64,000 nt of DNA from Todiramphus chloris collaris (taxonomy: Eukaryota > Chordata > Aves > Coraciiformes > Alcedinidae), in the NCBI GenBank assembly GCA_025345505.1, contig JANVCC010010406.1, positions 11,288,497 to 11,352,496 on the forward strand. The letters run 5' to 3'. Below are positions 1 to 13,172 of this stretch, piece by piece. The notes beneath the pieces were generated by a model, which searched no databases, was not told the DNA's origin, and saw only the letters and a list, made by a program, of their open reading frames with translations. The translations under genes were made by a program, and so were the position numbers. The stretch's first letter is position 1. Each line of letters begins with the position of its first letter.

Positions 1-2633
1 CTCATGTAAATCAAGCAACAACAACAACAAAAAAAAATAGAAGGAAGAAGAAAGAAAAAAAAAGGTAATTTAACAACTTTTAACATGGAAAGCAGCAGAA
101 TCTAGTCAAATAATGCTTAGGAGCAATAGAAATTTTCTGATGAGTGACCCAGGACAAATCACTTGGACTATCCATGCCAGGAGTATAAAACTAGCTTAAT
201 AAAATTTCCTGATCTGCAGGAGAGTTAGGACACCCAATGGACCTCTGCAGATGTTCCATGACTCAGACATAACTGAAGGCTTCTTACTAGAATAAGGTCA
301 CCTGTTTTATTTCTAATCCAGCTCTGAATTCACCAGGTCACACAGCATTAATTATGTCATCAGTTTGCCCCCTGGTATCACCCATTGCTGGAAAAACTCT
401 GCAATGCCTTTTGTGGTCTTCAGGCAGAAGACACACAGCCTTACATGGAGGAAGCAGAAGGTGGCAAAGTGAAATGGGAGAGATGGGATTGATTGCTGAG
501 CCATGAGGACCCTTGGCTAGGCAAGGGATGTGCAGGGGCAGCACCTGCCACCAAGAAGACACTCAGGAGGCTCCCACACATGCACACAAAAGAGAAGTGG
601 TGAGAGCAGGCAGTGGTGGAGCAGGAAAGAAAAGTGGCTTGAAATAAGACAGAACCAGGCAGAGGGAAGCTGGAGGGCATGGGATTGAAGACTTTTGGTG
701 GATTTGCTGTATCCACATGACCAGCAGCTTCTTGGGGTTTGGAGGTTAAGAACAGAGGCACTGAACTTGATCCCAGAAATTATAGTGGCCTGGGATGAAG
801 AAGAATGCTTAGGTGCACAGAAGGTGTTGACAAAAGGATTTTGGCTTCCTTAGGCACCAGACAGTATGATACAAAGGAGAACTTGTAGGCAGAAAGCAGA
901 TCCCTCTGACGAAAAGCTTCCTGCAGGGCCAGGGCTTGCACTGACTTTGAGGGAAACTGCTGACATGATCCTCAAATGAACAAAAAAGTAGGAACACAGA
1001 TCCAGGAAAAAAACTTAGAAGTAGGTAGTGAATTGGGGGAGCCAAAAATAAGGAGAGAAATTAAGGAAAATAGCAAAACACTTTGCTGATTTGTCTCCAA
1101 GCAAATGCCAGTAATTTGAGGAGCACACCAAAGCGGATTTCAGTCTTAAAACACCAGCAGGTTCATGACAACTTGGTTCACAGAGATGTAACAGGACAGG
1201 GCAGATGAGTGCAGAGGAGTTTGCATGGGTAAGGAAGATGAGAGACTGTGGGTATTGGAAAAAAGGAGCTGTGTTTTGTAGATTTATTTTAAATTTTAAC
1301 TCTATTTTATTTTACTTTTGTAGATTTATTGATACTATTTTGCACATTTATTTTAAGAATTCAAGTATTAGTCCTATGAGGTATTCATATAAAAATTTAA
1401 ATATGGATATGAAATTATTTTGAGATTCAGAGAGATGTATGAGGAAACACTGTTGACTCTATCTGTGTCTAGAAAAGATTAAAAGGATTAAAGGGGAAAT
1501 AATAACAGTGCTGGACTACAAACCATACTGATGGATGGTGAGGAGGAAGTCATGAAGTATATAGACCCAAAACCCTCCAGTACAGAAACATCTAAAGGAC
1601 AGGTCCTATTACTGGTTTGCTTATCTGTTGCAAAAATAAAAAATGGTCCATCATATTACCAGAATACACTGAAAATGGCAAGTTGCCTTCAGAAAATGCT
1701 TCAGTGGAAGGAACAGTTACAGGGGGAGAGACACTGTTTCTAGGAAGAAAGTAGTTGAGAATCTGAAGGTAGAGTAAAACTGACAATAGAATGAAAAGGA
1801 AAGTTGAGCAGATGGAAGGAAGTAAGAAATGCAGCAGAATAAAGATACTAAATTTCAAAGAAGTAGACGACTAAACTGATAGAGCTAGTGTATCAGGTTT
1901 CAGGGCAAAGCAGTCCAAGATGATGAAATCATCTTAAAAGCTGACTATGCTAATTCAAAGAAAATAGATAAGTAAGATGCATTTCACTCAGATGTGATGT
2001 CACATGGGATGTGCTCAAGCAGAGCAGCTGTGTGTCAGAGTTGTTCCCCAGCTAGGGGAACAGAGGATGAAGTTGCTCAGTGAGGTGCTCTCAGCAGCAC
2101 ATCCCTTGCAATGCACATGTGAGGTGGGCAGTCCTTCTCTCTCGTCAGGAGCTCGTCAGCTCTGAGGACTGGTGACAGGCAGACATGTCATTGCAACTAG
2201 AGGCATGATGTGGCTATAGAACTCCAGGACAGTAACAGGTCATGGGTCACACCATATGACACCTCAGTCCCTTACTTTTTTGAACTATGGCAATTGGTAG
2301 TATGCAGGTGCCCTTTGGAGGATGCAATCAGAATACAAAATTATCTTGTCTAAATAATTGGAGAGATTGTCTGAAGTCTTCAAGAAGAAATGCAATAAAG
2401 GCCAGAGAAATATGTTAGACTTGCCAAGAAGAATCTAAATACACAGAAACAAGATATGTAGGATTATGACTCTGCAGCAGTATTGTAGAAAGTGTTCTAG
2501 AGGTCATAGACAATCAAAAGACCGTGATCTGCTGATGCAGTGTTAAGGTAAAAGCAAACCTTATTCTGTGGTGCTTTACCTGGAATTCATTACCAGTGAA
2601 AAAAGTAGTAAGTGTTCTACTTTAGGCTACATG
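1..2633. other. Intergenic or intronic DNA, no gene recognised
   Basis: This stretch is AT-rich unique sequence. It opens with a purine-rich low-complexity run (about 20-65) made of CAA triplets, A runs and GAA-type triplets. The open frames here are all under 110 codons, lie on both strands, overlap each other and match no family I know. I see no splice-flanked exon, RNA gene or CpG clustering. Confidence 0.6.
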
Positions 2634-2935
2634 GGTAAGGCCTCAGCTGGTGTACTGTGTCCATCCTTGGGAACCACATTTCAAGAAAGATGTAGATAAA
2701 TTTAAGAGAGTGCAAAGGAGAGTAGCAAGAATGATCAGAGGTTTAGAAAACATGACCTACAAGAAAAGGTTGAAAGAACTGGGTTTGTTTAGTCTAGAAA
2801 AGAGAAGACTAAGCATGAGGCTCAAAGGGAGGGGGAGGAATTACCCAATATTTAAAAAGATGTTGTGAAGATGACAGTGATCAATTGTTTTCCATGTCCA
2901 TTGGGGACAGAGTGTGAAAAAGTGCACTAACTTGA
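2634..2935 (+). mobile_element. Ancient CR1 LINE fragment (RT C-terminal region)
   Basis: This is a diverged 5'- and 3'-truncated piece of a CR1 non-LTR retrotransposon. Its plus-strand translation (frame from 2650) contains the C-terminal CR1 signature: VQRRVARMIRGLE, then a [17 protein letters not shown]-type block, which is typical just downstream of the reverse transcriptase domain. Homology starts near the GGCCTCAGCTGGTGTACTGTG block at about 2638 and fades after about 2870, with weak similarity to about 2935. No 3' terminal octamer repeat is present. The AT-rich wording of the element, with AAGAAAGATGTAGATAAATT rather than the GC-rich form seen at 41.1 kb, points to an old subfamily. 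Family assignment is firm; the subfamily is a guess. Confidence 0.85.
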
Positions 2936-5900
2936 ACAACAAAGATAGATAGACAACTCTTAACTCCAGGTCTGTCTCTTCACAGAAGAAGCTTCATTTT
3001 TTAAAAGGGTTTATCCAAACACCTGACAGGTATGGTCTTTATGTACCTGAGCCTGCCTGTTTCGTTTCAGCTATGCAGAGTCCTGAATTCTTTTCCAAAT
3101 ACTCAGTTCCATCTTTTTAGAAGTAATTTGCATGCTAATCTTCTAATCTATTCAGACCGTGTGTACTGAACACGTTTCACAGGGGAAGTAGGGCTGTCCC
3201 TAGCACTGTCACCGCACAACCCTTGGGGCTTTATCACCAAAGATCTCTGTAGTAGACATGATAAATATCTGCAGTTTGAAGCAGGTGAAGACTCCAAAGA
3301 TGGCATTTAATGGCATTCTGCCATTAAAATTTTGTGTTGCAATGCTTCGAGATACTTTATTTATGTCACTGTGGCTTTGCTTCTTCAAAATACCAGCGTA
3401 CACTCTAATTTCTTTTAAAAATACTTGGACATCATTTAAGGATGCTTCCACATTTGGTGCCTTTAAGTACATTTGTCTTGATATCACTTGGACAAGACCT
3501 TACTTGCTCCAACTCTACTTTGTATCAACACTGCGTGTTGGGATTTTTATACTCTGCTATCTGATCAGGTCTTTTTCTTTCAAATGGATCACCTCAGTCT
3601 TCATATTCATGACCTTTTTAAACTATCTAATGTGGTTGCCATCAGAGCCACCAGTAAAATAGATATCTCCTGTTTAGAAAAGAGTAAAATGGAGATCAAT
3701 TATTTTACATAATCACTGAGGTCTGTAGATGTTAACACTTGATCATGAATGGCTTGTCTTGTATTCCAACTAACTACCCAAACCTGGAAAATTTTGCAAC
3801 AGCTTTCTAGTCCACATGGTCTCACGTAAATTCACAAGTTGCTTAAATAACTGGCTGCTGCTACTCTAGCTCAGTTAGATCAGGTAATAAGCTTGTTTCC
3901 TCTTACAGATCAAGCAAATACTATTAATCAAATTTAGGTTTGTTGGTAATTAGGGAAGAGTAAAGGGGAATTTGGATTCAAAACCAAAATAGCAACATTT
4001 GTACATAGAAGACTATGTAAGAGATAAGTAGAACCCAGAGAAAACTCCTAATGAATGTTATCCATTGCAGAAAAAAAATTAAAATTGTTGAGTATGACAG
4101 TAACTCTAAGTCAGCACAACTCAAGTTAGGGATCCGGGCAGACACCACTTGTGGAATGAGGTTCATGTAGCCAAATCTCTAAAGTCAAAACAGATTTTTA
4201 ATCTTATTTTCACTATTCTAAATCCACTATAAATCATTTCACCAACAGTTTTTCTTTTGCTGTTTTTGGTAGGCATCTTCCCACCGTTTGTATTTATTGG
4301 TCAATTAAATTAGTTCAAGATTCTCCTATTGTCACCATGACCTGTTAATGTGGTTCTAACCACTAATCTAAGGACTCTGTAGCTGATTCACTTCTTCAAA
4401 CAATTATTTGCATTTCACTATTTTTGTGACAAAAATGTCTGTAATGATATAATAGTATTAAACAAATTAAAGATTTGTTCTTGCAGTTGTTTTGAACTCT
4501 GAAATCAGCTTAGCGAGATCAATAGCTTTCCAATGGAACTGGAAAGCTTACTAACTGCATGGTATGTGACCTACGTATGATAAATATTTCAGTACTATAC
4601 ATGCAATACAGCTTAAGAAAAAGGTAATATTGATAATTTTGTGTTTGTCTTAGAATTGCTCCTAAGGCTGGCCTGAGGCTTAGCTGTGGAAGCTGCATCT
4701 CTTCTTGCTGTAGTGCACAGCTTTGTATGAAATAGTAAATGTAACTAGGGTCCTGTTAGCTGTAATTACATCCAAGGACTATTGGACACTGAAATGTTTC
4801 CTCTCCTGAATCATTTAAGTTACAGAATTGATCCTGCCTCATCTTCTAAGCTGTATGCTTGACTGTTCTCTTCCTAAAGTAAACAGATTTTAAGCAGTCT
4901 AATTTTTTTTTTCTTTTCCCCTGTGATGACAGCCAGAGCAATGACTGCATACTGAAGGAATATGTGCAGGTTCGTCAAAGCTGGCTGAGGAGCTCTGGCC
5001 ATCCAATGCCTAGCAGTGATCATGCACCCTGACTGCTTGTTTCTACCCCTGCCTGCAAACAGACTCCAAAGCAACACTGGAGATGTTTTCCTTTCCTGGC
5101 TATGGCATTCCTGATGCAACCTAGATACTCTTGCTGTGATTGACAGGAGCTAAGCCAATTTATAAGGCTTATTAGAATTCTTCAACAGGCACTCAATGAA
5201 TGGGAAATGAATGGGTTCAGAAGCACCAGGAGAGGTGTGTGGCAATACAGAGAGGGAGGCAAGCAGTGGAAAATAAACACTGCTAAACAGCAGGCTGTTT
5301 TTTCTTCTGTTTGTGATGGGAGAGAAAACCCCAGGACCAGGAGAAGGATGATTTCTTTCTTGCAAATTACTCTCTTAAATCTGGTTAGAAGCCCCACAGC
5401 AATTTCCACAGCTGAGTCAGATTTATCAAATGCTGATGCAGGGTAAATTCTCTGATTCTCCCCAGGTCTGCTTACAGAGCTGTGAAAACACACCTTCCAA
5501 ACAGTGAAGGGAGTACCTGCTCTGCACCATCCTATGTGCCCTGACAGGCTGTGGACAGACGCTCCTGTACTTTCCTTCCCAAGCTCCTCCCCTGCTGCTC
5601 TGGGGCAGAGTGCGCAGCTTTCCCACCAGGATCTGCAAGGAAGCTACCTCATTTGGTTTTGCAGGCAGGATTGTTTCCCCAGCAAAGACTCAGCTTGGAT
5701 AAGGCAGTCACATTATTCTTGAGTTTTCTGAAGCTTTTATTTTTCCATTCTAACATCCCCCCCACCCTTGAAGAGCACCTCACCTAGCGTCTGCAAGGCT
5801 TCTGCTTCTTGTTTGACATCTCTTATTTACAAAGCAAACAGAATGTTCCTTTTAACACACATCATGCTAAGTTTATTAATGAAGAAAACAATCCCAGGGG

Positions 5901-8900
5901 GTCAACCCAGGGGACCCTTGAAACCTGCCAGCAAAAACTCTTCAAACGCTCAACGCGTCAGATCCTCCAAAACGATATTTCACACAATGAAGTAAAAATA
6001 ATATTTTTCTTTCGGCCTTTCCAGCCGCTTTTGTAGAGAGCAGACAGAAATTATTTTCTTACTCTGCTCCCAGAGCAGAGATCTGTACGAAGCTGCGTTT
6101 ATTTGTTTAACACGATGATTTCATCCTAAATGTCTTGACAGCAAATAGTTGGTGGTTTAATAAAGGCTCTTTGAAAGAAGGCCCTAACCAGTTATTTGTT
6201 CAGGGAAAATGTGAAGTATGTGGCTCTCAGGAGGAGAGATAGAAATGCCTGTTGTGATTAGGGGGAGTGGGGAGGACCCTAAAATCCTCTCTGTCTGCCT
6301 GGGTAAGAACAGTGACTCCTGTAGCTGTTTCCTTTCAGCCACCAAGCTGAGCTGCTTCAGCGGACCGTGGGGATGAAAGTGGTCTGACCTTGTTATTAAC
6401 AAGTGACTGATATGCCCTTCACTTTCCAAAGCAAATGCTCCCACAGAAGATAAAGGAACTGCTGTTTGTACAGAACAGTTTGATTATGAAAGCAATAAAC
6501 TAATGATAAACTGAACTGGCTGGTGAGCCCTGTGTAGTGGTCAGTAGAGAAAAATGTGTGCGAAGATGGCTAAAATTAAAGTTTGAGGGGATCTTTTCTT
6601 CATTAGCTTGATTTCTCAGTGGTCAGTCTCCCCACAATGTCCACACACACCTGCTGCCTCTGCAGAGGCATCTCTCTGGGAATGGGTGGTGCGAAGCAGA
6701 CCTCACCTACACAGCGCTGGTGTATGCACATAGGTGTACACATTCCCTACACATGGGTGTAGGGAAGTAGTCAACACAGTTTTGGAAATAGATGGTACAA
6801 GGTACCAAATGGGGAGCTTCTCCCCAAAAGGTGTGGCCGTATCAAATCTCAAATGTATGTGTCTGAATTATTTTCTTCAGCTCACGCTTGTTGTTTTGCT
6901 TTCAACTGAATGAATCATTATTCTATTGGTTCCTAATTTAGTATCTCTGCTGTTGAGCAAACATGTCTAGCCATGGCAACTGGACCAAGTTCAAGTCTGG
7001 ATCAGGGGCTTGGGGTACGCTCTCTTTTTTGTTTACATCTGCACTTTTAAGAGTGACAGATTCAGCATAATTTGATTTTGGTCGATATTTCAATGTACTA
7101 TGGGATTTACTCTGTATAGACTAAGGAGTACAGACTATACTACACACAGGTTAACACTGTGGACACTATCCTCTGGTGTTAATAGGTTTAAAAAATATTT
7201 CATGCAATGTATTTGCAGTTTCCAGTAGCTGGCAGTAACACTTACAGATCCATACAGAGGTGCTCTGTTACATATGTGTAACTGTGATGAAGGTGGAGCC
7301 AGAGTAGTGAAACTTGAACTAATGCTGCAGATGTGAGAACAGAGTTGTCCCACAGGTACTGCCATTCTAACATGACGTTATAATGAGTGCAAATATTCTT
7401 GTAATACAAAAGAAAAGAAGCTTGTCTTCACAAAGCCATTTGTGAGTATTTTAATTGCCTTTTCTCATTCTACTAATGATATTACTTACACTAACTGTCA
7501 CTGAAATTTGAAACGCAAAGTTAACTGGGGGCTTCAGTGGATTCAAGCTTTTATCCAAGGATCACTGGAGAACTTTGAAGTGAAAAATGGTTGTGGGCGG
7601 TCATTTATCTCCCTCAATATGGACACATTGTGCAATGTAGTAGGTCAGGATGGATGGAAGTGGTAAGGTTGCAAAATTCAATACTGTCTACGTAATATTC
7701 ATTAAAGTGTATTAGGACTTGTAATTAATTAGTTAAGATCTGCACAATAATTGCAAACAGAAAACCAGATAATTAAAAGAAGATATCCTAACAATGTGAT
7801 TGTATTTAACTTTTTAAATGTGGGAAAATGCTGGGTGCCTGAAATAAAACTGGAAATAGGAGGTGGCAAAAGTTTAAAAGATGGTACAGCTAGATCACAA
7901 AATTATTCTAACGACTTTCCAAAGTAGACCATGGGCTGTCTTCAATGCTTTGCGCAAAGCTAGTGCAGCAGCACTCAGTATCTTGTCTCTAATGTGAAAT
8001 GTTTTGTAACGTGATCTATGTACTCCCTTCCCTGCAGATGCAAATTAAAAGTAGAGCCCTCTGAGCACTAATTGGCTCAGATCAGCAAACAGTGGGGAGG
8101 TGAACTGAGTTGTAGAGACATTCAGCAATGTCTGTCTGGTGTTGAGAAATTCAAAGCATAGCAGAAGAGAGTCACCAGTCACCAAACCTCCCAGCCACGT
8201 GCTCTGGCTCCCAGCCTGGGCTGAACATGCTGAGTTTGATAAAGAAGTGGCTCTGAACATCACTAAGCCTCTGGTTGTCTCAGGTAGCATCCAGGAAAGA
8301 AGCATTTTTCACCTTTACCCACTGACAGACAAGCAGCAGCCTGACGTTACTGTCAGCTCCAGCCTGTTTCCCACAGTGTTAGTAGCAGACTGTGTTTGTC
8401 CAGATCATTCAGATGACCTCTGAGGCTCTATGAATTGATGAATCTCAATGAATCTCAATAATTCAATATTATTGAATTGCACAATGGCAAATTTGCTAAA
8501 CATCTGCATCCTCTTCTGCTTCCCTGTTCCAGGTATTTCTAATATCAGCATTGCAGATGTACAAAAAAAATGTCTGGTGACATCTATAACTTTTAAATAT
8601 TTTTATAGTGATCAACCATGCATAACTGACAAAAATGATAGGGAAAGTTAGCAATTTTAGTAAAGAAGTTGACATGCACAACACACTCCAACATTTTTTT
8701 ATTGTAATTAACACATTTAATTATTTACAGAGTTTTATGCTGAAGCAAATGCTAAAGTGCTTAGAAATCTGTTAAAAAAAATGAAGATAATTAGAGGGCA
8801 GGGAGTATTTCCAAGAAGTAATGTGGACTATATTTAGCTGTACGAGGTTGTCTGGCCTGCTAAATTTGCTTTGCACCACCCTAATATTAGAGGGATGTCT

Positions 8901-10106
8901 GATGGCCTGAAAACAAGGGAGTCACAGAGCCCAGTGATTTTCATTTCACCACCAGGCTAGCCCCAAGGATCTGGCACACAATACTGAGAAATAGGAGACT
9001 CACTTTTCCATTGAATGGTGAACATCAATCTGCAAAATGATGTCCTACTGTTGGTGTCATCACTGCCTGAAGCTTGCTAGGCCACAATATCTGTGGCTGA
9101 TAGAACAATAATAGCTCCAGCTGAGAAGATACCAAGACTATGTTAAGTTCATGGCAGCTTAGCTGAATTTCACCAGTCTGCATTTGTTTCTCATGAAGTC
9201 AGAACATCTATTTTTGAATTATGGTTTGAATCTTATAACATGTCATGAAATTTGTTGAATGTCTTAGTGCTAGAAGACCTGCCCAATGAAAGCCTGATGT
9301 ATTACTCTTCAGAAAGTGACCCTGACTATGAAAAGTACCCAGAATGTTGTTTGGCCACTGTTGCTGAGAAACAATTGAGAAAGCCATCCACTTTACAGCC
9401 CTGGAAAACGTGTGTCTCACAATGTCTTTATTGTTATTGTTTGTTGCTGTTTGTTGTGTTGTCTTCCCTTATACACCCCCAAAATTGTAACTTTCAGCTG
9501 TTCCATGGAGCAAAATCACTACAGTCAAGAGATTCCTTTGTTGAGTCTATGTTCCTTGCTTTTCTGTGACATTTCAAGAAATCAAGAGTAGCTTGTAGAA
9601 TGGTCTTGTGAAAATGACAGAGATTTGGGAGATCTCAGAAATGACTTTAGGAGCATAAAAGCATCTGGACAGCGATGCCATTTTCCCCAGGGAAAGGATC
9701 CACAAGGAGGTCTAAGCCTAAAGTGTACCCTCAGAACTTAAGACTGCAAGTAGTGACCAGAGCTTACCCAAATTCACCTGTCTTGGGTCCCAAGTTTGGG
9801 ATGGCTTGGAAATTACTTAGAGGACTGTTGACAACCCTGTGTGTTAAGAGTGCAAAAAAAGCTTATCAGGGATAAATAATATTAGAAGGTAGTACTATCA
9901 TAGTCAGCTACAGAGGCATCACATCCACCTACAATTATCTTCATAGTGATGTTTATCTTTGGATTCTCATGATTTTATTAGTGCTTGTTATATACCAAAA
10001 AAAGAAAGGGAGAAAAAAACGCAACCAAACAAACAAAAGGATTGAACAACAGTTGAACTCACTGAACAGATTTAAACTTACTCCTAATAATTACATATTC
10101 TTCTGG
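2936..10106. other. Intergenic or intronic DNA, no gene recognised
   Basis: Seven kilobases of mostly unique AT-rich sequence. The longest open frame (3258-3662 plus, 134 codons) is hydrophobic by composition, is partly open on the opposite strand as well, and resembles no family I know. A small perfect hairpin (8-bp arms, 3-nt loop, AATTCAAT-ATT-ATTGAATT) lies at 8460-8478. GTT-rich low complexity occurs near 9430-9462. I see no exon, RNA gene or CpG cluster. Confidence 0.55.
9996..10040. repeat. A-rich low-complexity tract
   Basis: A run of A with scattered G, then a CAACCAAACAAACAAAAGG-type A/C tail. It is one of several A/C-rich tracts in the window and lies about 70 bp before a reverse-strand CR1 3' end. 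No function is implied. Confidence 0.7.
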
Positions 10107-10300
10107 TCATAGAATGGCTTGAGTTGGAAGGGACCTTAAAGATCATCTAGTTCCAATCCCCCTGTCATGGGTAGAGACACCTCCCACCAGACCAGGTTGC
10201 TCAAAGCCCCATCCTACCTGTTCTTAAACTCTTGCAGGGTTGAGGTGTCCACAACTTCTCTGAACAACCTGTTTCAGTGTCTCAGTGTCCTGAGGAGTTT
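10107..10300 (-). mobile_element. CR1 LINE 3' end, reverse strand
   Basis: Read on the minus strand, this is the last 190 bp or so of a CR1 element: the block ending in the coding region, the GCTTTGAGCAACCTGGT-type segment, the GGAGGTGTCTCTACCCATGAC segment, and the GGTCCCTTCCAACTCAAGCC block before the terminal CATTCTATGA. On the plus strand it begins with TCATAGAATGG at 10107. The upstream portion (higher coordinates) becomes unalignable by eye near 10295. It is strongly 5'-truncated, as is usual for CR1. It is a non-coding remnant. Confidence 0.92.
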
Positions 10301-11269
10301 TGGACAGTCAACACAAATGAGGTTTATTCTTACAAATCATTGTTAGATTAGTTACGTTAACTCCAGGGACCAAAGGCTAACACCAAAGGCTAAATATATT
10401 TTTTTTTTTTATATAGATAGATAAATCAAGACTGGCCCTTTCAAAGCTCATGCTGCACCGAGCAATATTCCATCCACACACATAAAGGCAAGGTTCACGA
10501 ACCTCAGGTACTTCCAAGTCCTAATGTCTTTGGAGTAAGGTATCTATATAGTAAAAGGGGTGGAATCCACAACAAAAGTCAGCTCCGTATTAAATGGACA
10601 GGCAGACAAGACAGGAGAACCAAGCTTCTCTCTAAACAAGCACTTAGATAGAAATATAGTTGCCCAACTTGAGACTGTCTTGGTCTAATCATTCTCTTTA
10701 GGGTCCCCAAGCTAGTATTAGAGCAAAATTCAGACATAGGCATTCCTGGCTTACATTCTTAAACTGGTACTATCATACCCTGTCACATTTAAAAAAAACC
10801 AACAAAAAAAGTGTAAAAAGAATATGATAAAAAGTACAATTTTAAAGTGGAACAAGTGTGTTGGAGTGTGTGTAGCCATGATTAATAAGTTCTCAGATAG
10901 CAGTCCAAATGTTTACTATTTGTAGATTATGTAGGAGTCTCTATTAGGTACATGAAAACAACTTTGTTTTACAGTATGTTTTCCATTGAGTTTTGTATTG
11001 TCAGTTAGCCTAATTTTTTTTGGCACTCACAGAAGAATAATATAAGATTTCAGAAGCAGTTTCACTGCTTTAGCAATGATCATAATATAATAAACATACT
11101 ATCTGAAAAAAAAAAAAGATAGTCTAAATCAAAGGAAAATTCATCATTCAGACTTGTACAGTTTGTAAGAAAAATAAATTAATTTAATGTATTAATATAA
11201 TTAAAGTAAGAAAGACAGTTTTTATTGCTTTAGTATGGTGGGACATGAACTTTCATACTGTTATCTATG

Positions 11270-11339
11270 TTGATTTCACTCTTGATTTCACTTTCAATCT
11301 TGATTTCACTTCTTTCTATGAAATCACTCTTGATTTCAT
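11270..11339. repeat. Imperfect tandem repeat, TTGATTTCACT unit
   Basis: The 11-mer TTGATTTCACT occurs three times (from 11270, 11282 and 11299) and a fourth variant, TTGATTTCATA, starts at about 11330. The spacing is uneven (12, 17 and about 31 bp), with a partial reverse-complement piece (GAAATCA) between copies three and four. It looks like a short decaying minisatellite. Confidence 0.75.
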
Positions 11340-13144
11340 AGGCTGTTCTCTGATTTTACCAGAGTTTGTAATATGCTAAAAGGATCAGTACCCTAGCATT
11401 CATTACACAGCAAGGTATTAAGAGCATTTCTGGAAAAAACCATAAATTACACCACTGTTTTAAGAAACTGCAGCACACACATAAGCTGTTAGTAAACACC
11501 TTGATATAAGCAGTGTCACTTGCTGGAGCAAGAAGCAACCATCCACACAAGTGGTTTTAGTTAGGAAGTACATGCTCATAGATGGCTGTGCAGAAGAGAA
11601 AGCAAGTTGTCACCTCACTTGAAAACAGACTTTCAAAGCATCTGCTAGCCAAGAATCAATGGCTTATTCTAATTGGCTATCTAATTCCACGTGGATTAAA
11701 TTCCAGTAAAAAAAGTTTTCACTTTTAGATGCAATTCCATACAAGAACAGACTCCTGTGAAGGATCTGGAGTGCCTTCTCTTGTCATTGTTGAGCTCTTA
11801 CAAACATCATGGTCAAAGTGCATCCTCTGTGCTATCATTTCAATTACTTGAAGAATAGACAAGATAAAATGCTTGTCTTTGAAAATATAGATGTCAAGAA
11901 AGTGTTTATGTGTCCCAGACAGTATCGCTATGTTGGAGTATAGAGTATTCACTGTTCCTATTTCCAGGCTACGGAGGACTAAAATCATAAAGAGCTACTG
12001 CCCTTACACCACAATAAGCTTATTTTTACAGATCTCAGCTGGTGTCAGCTTAGTTCCCTTGTTAACCCAACCTTGACATTCAATTCAGCATAATTATCAT
12101 ATCTGAGCAAATCTAGCTTGATTACAAATATCATGTCATCATTCGAATTTCATGTATGGTAGAGGGAATCTGGCAGCTGGAGTTTATGCCCCTCTTGTGA
12201 GTGATACTCAGGGTGTCCTTACATGCAGCAGGAGTGTTTTGTCCATTCTGCTCCTCTTTAGCTACAACTAATTCCTCAGTGTTACCCTTAGAGCACAACA
12301 CACCTACAGTAGTCCATTTTTGTTCATTGTAAGCATTAACACAAAGCACTTTATAACTTAAATGACCAAATACTCCACTATATGGCACAGTTTCCTGTTG
12401 TTATTACTGAGATGGCTGGTGTTGTGGTAGTGCTGAGAGACAAAAAAGAGAGATGAACGGGTCACTGAATTAAGGATTGTGATGACAGTAAAGAGAAAGT
12501 TGTGGTTTGCAAGAGGTCAGGGCTGTCTTGTTCCTAGAGAAACCTAAAAATCCTTGACAAAATTTGAACCCTTAAGTTTACTGATCTGTATGTAACCCAT
12601 CACTAGAAGTCCTTCATGCAATATACTGCTGGAGTAACAGATCTGCTCGAGATGTCTCTCAGTATTTGAGTTTTGAATTCCTCCTCACTAGATGCACGTT
12701 GCCTGTAATCCTTGCTCCTCTGTCTTGTGTTCCCCTGGATTGTTTGTACTCTACAACTGAGAAAGTGATTAGAACATCTTGGTTCTTATGTTCTCTGTAT
12801 TTTCACAGAAATAAAAGACTAAACATTAGCTGAACTGTGGGGTTCAGAACCCAGAAAGGTAAAAGCATAGAAGAGAGGGACAGATGAAAGAAGAAGCAGA
12901 TGTAAATCTGTGAAATAGCACTCCATTCCCTAAAATCAATCAACCGTTTACGTGTGTGGCAAAATGTGGCAGAAAAAGGCAAAAAAGAAAGTGGTTTAGA
13001 GTGGTTTAAGTCTTGTCATATAGCACCATAGGCATTGCTCTATTTAATTACAGCTTTTCTCACTTTTGGCTGTTTGAGAAGTGGTACAGCTGTTTTTTCT
13101 TCGTTTTCCCGTGGCTTTTTAATCACTGAAGTCTTTCGGACTTC

Positions 13145-13172
13145 TTTTTTTTTTTTTCTTTTTTTTTTTTTT
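13145..13172. repeat. Poly-T tract with one C interruption
   Basis: Twenty-eight bases, T apart from one C at 13158, followed by CCCCTAG. The pyrimidine run and following TAG superficially resemble a splice acceptor, but no open exon follows. I treat it as low complexity. Confidence 0.8.

Noticed and set aside
3258-3662. 134-codon hydrophobic open frame
   Set aside because: The composition follows T-rich DNA, the opposite strand is partly open as well, and there are no homologous motifs or splice context.
9252-9569. 105-codon frame with an acidic start that looked exon-like
   Set aside because: No family recognised, no conserved motif, and the second half is compositionally biased.
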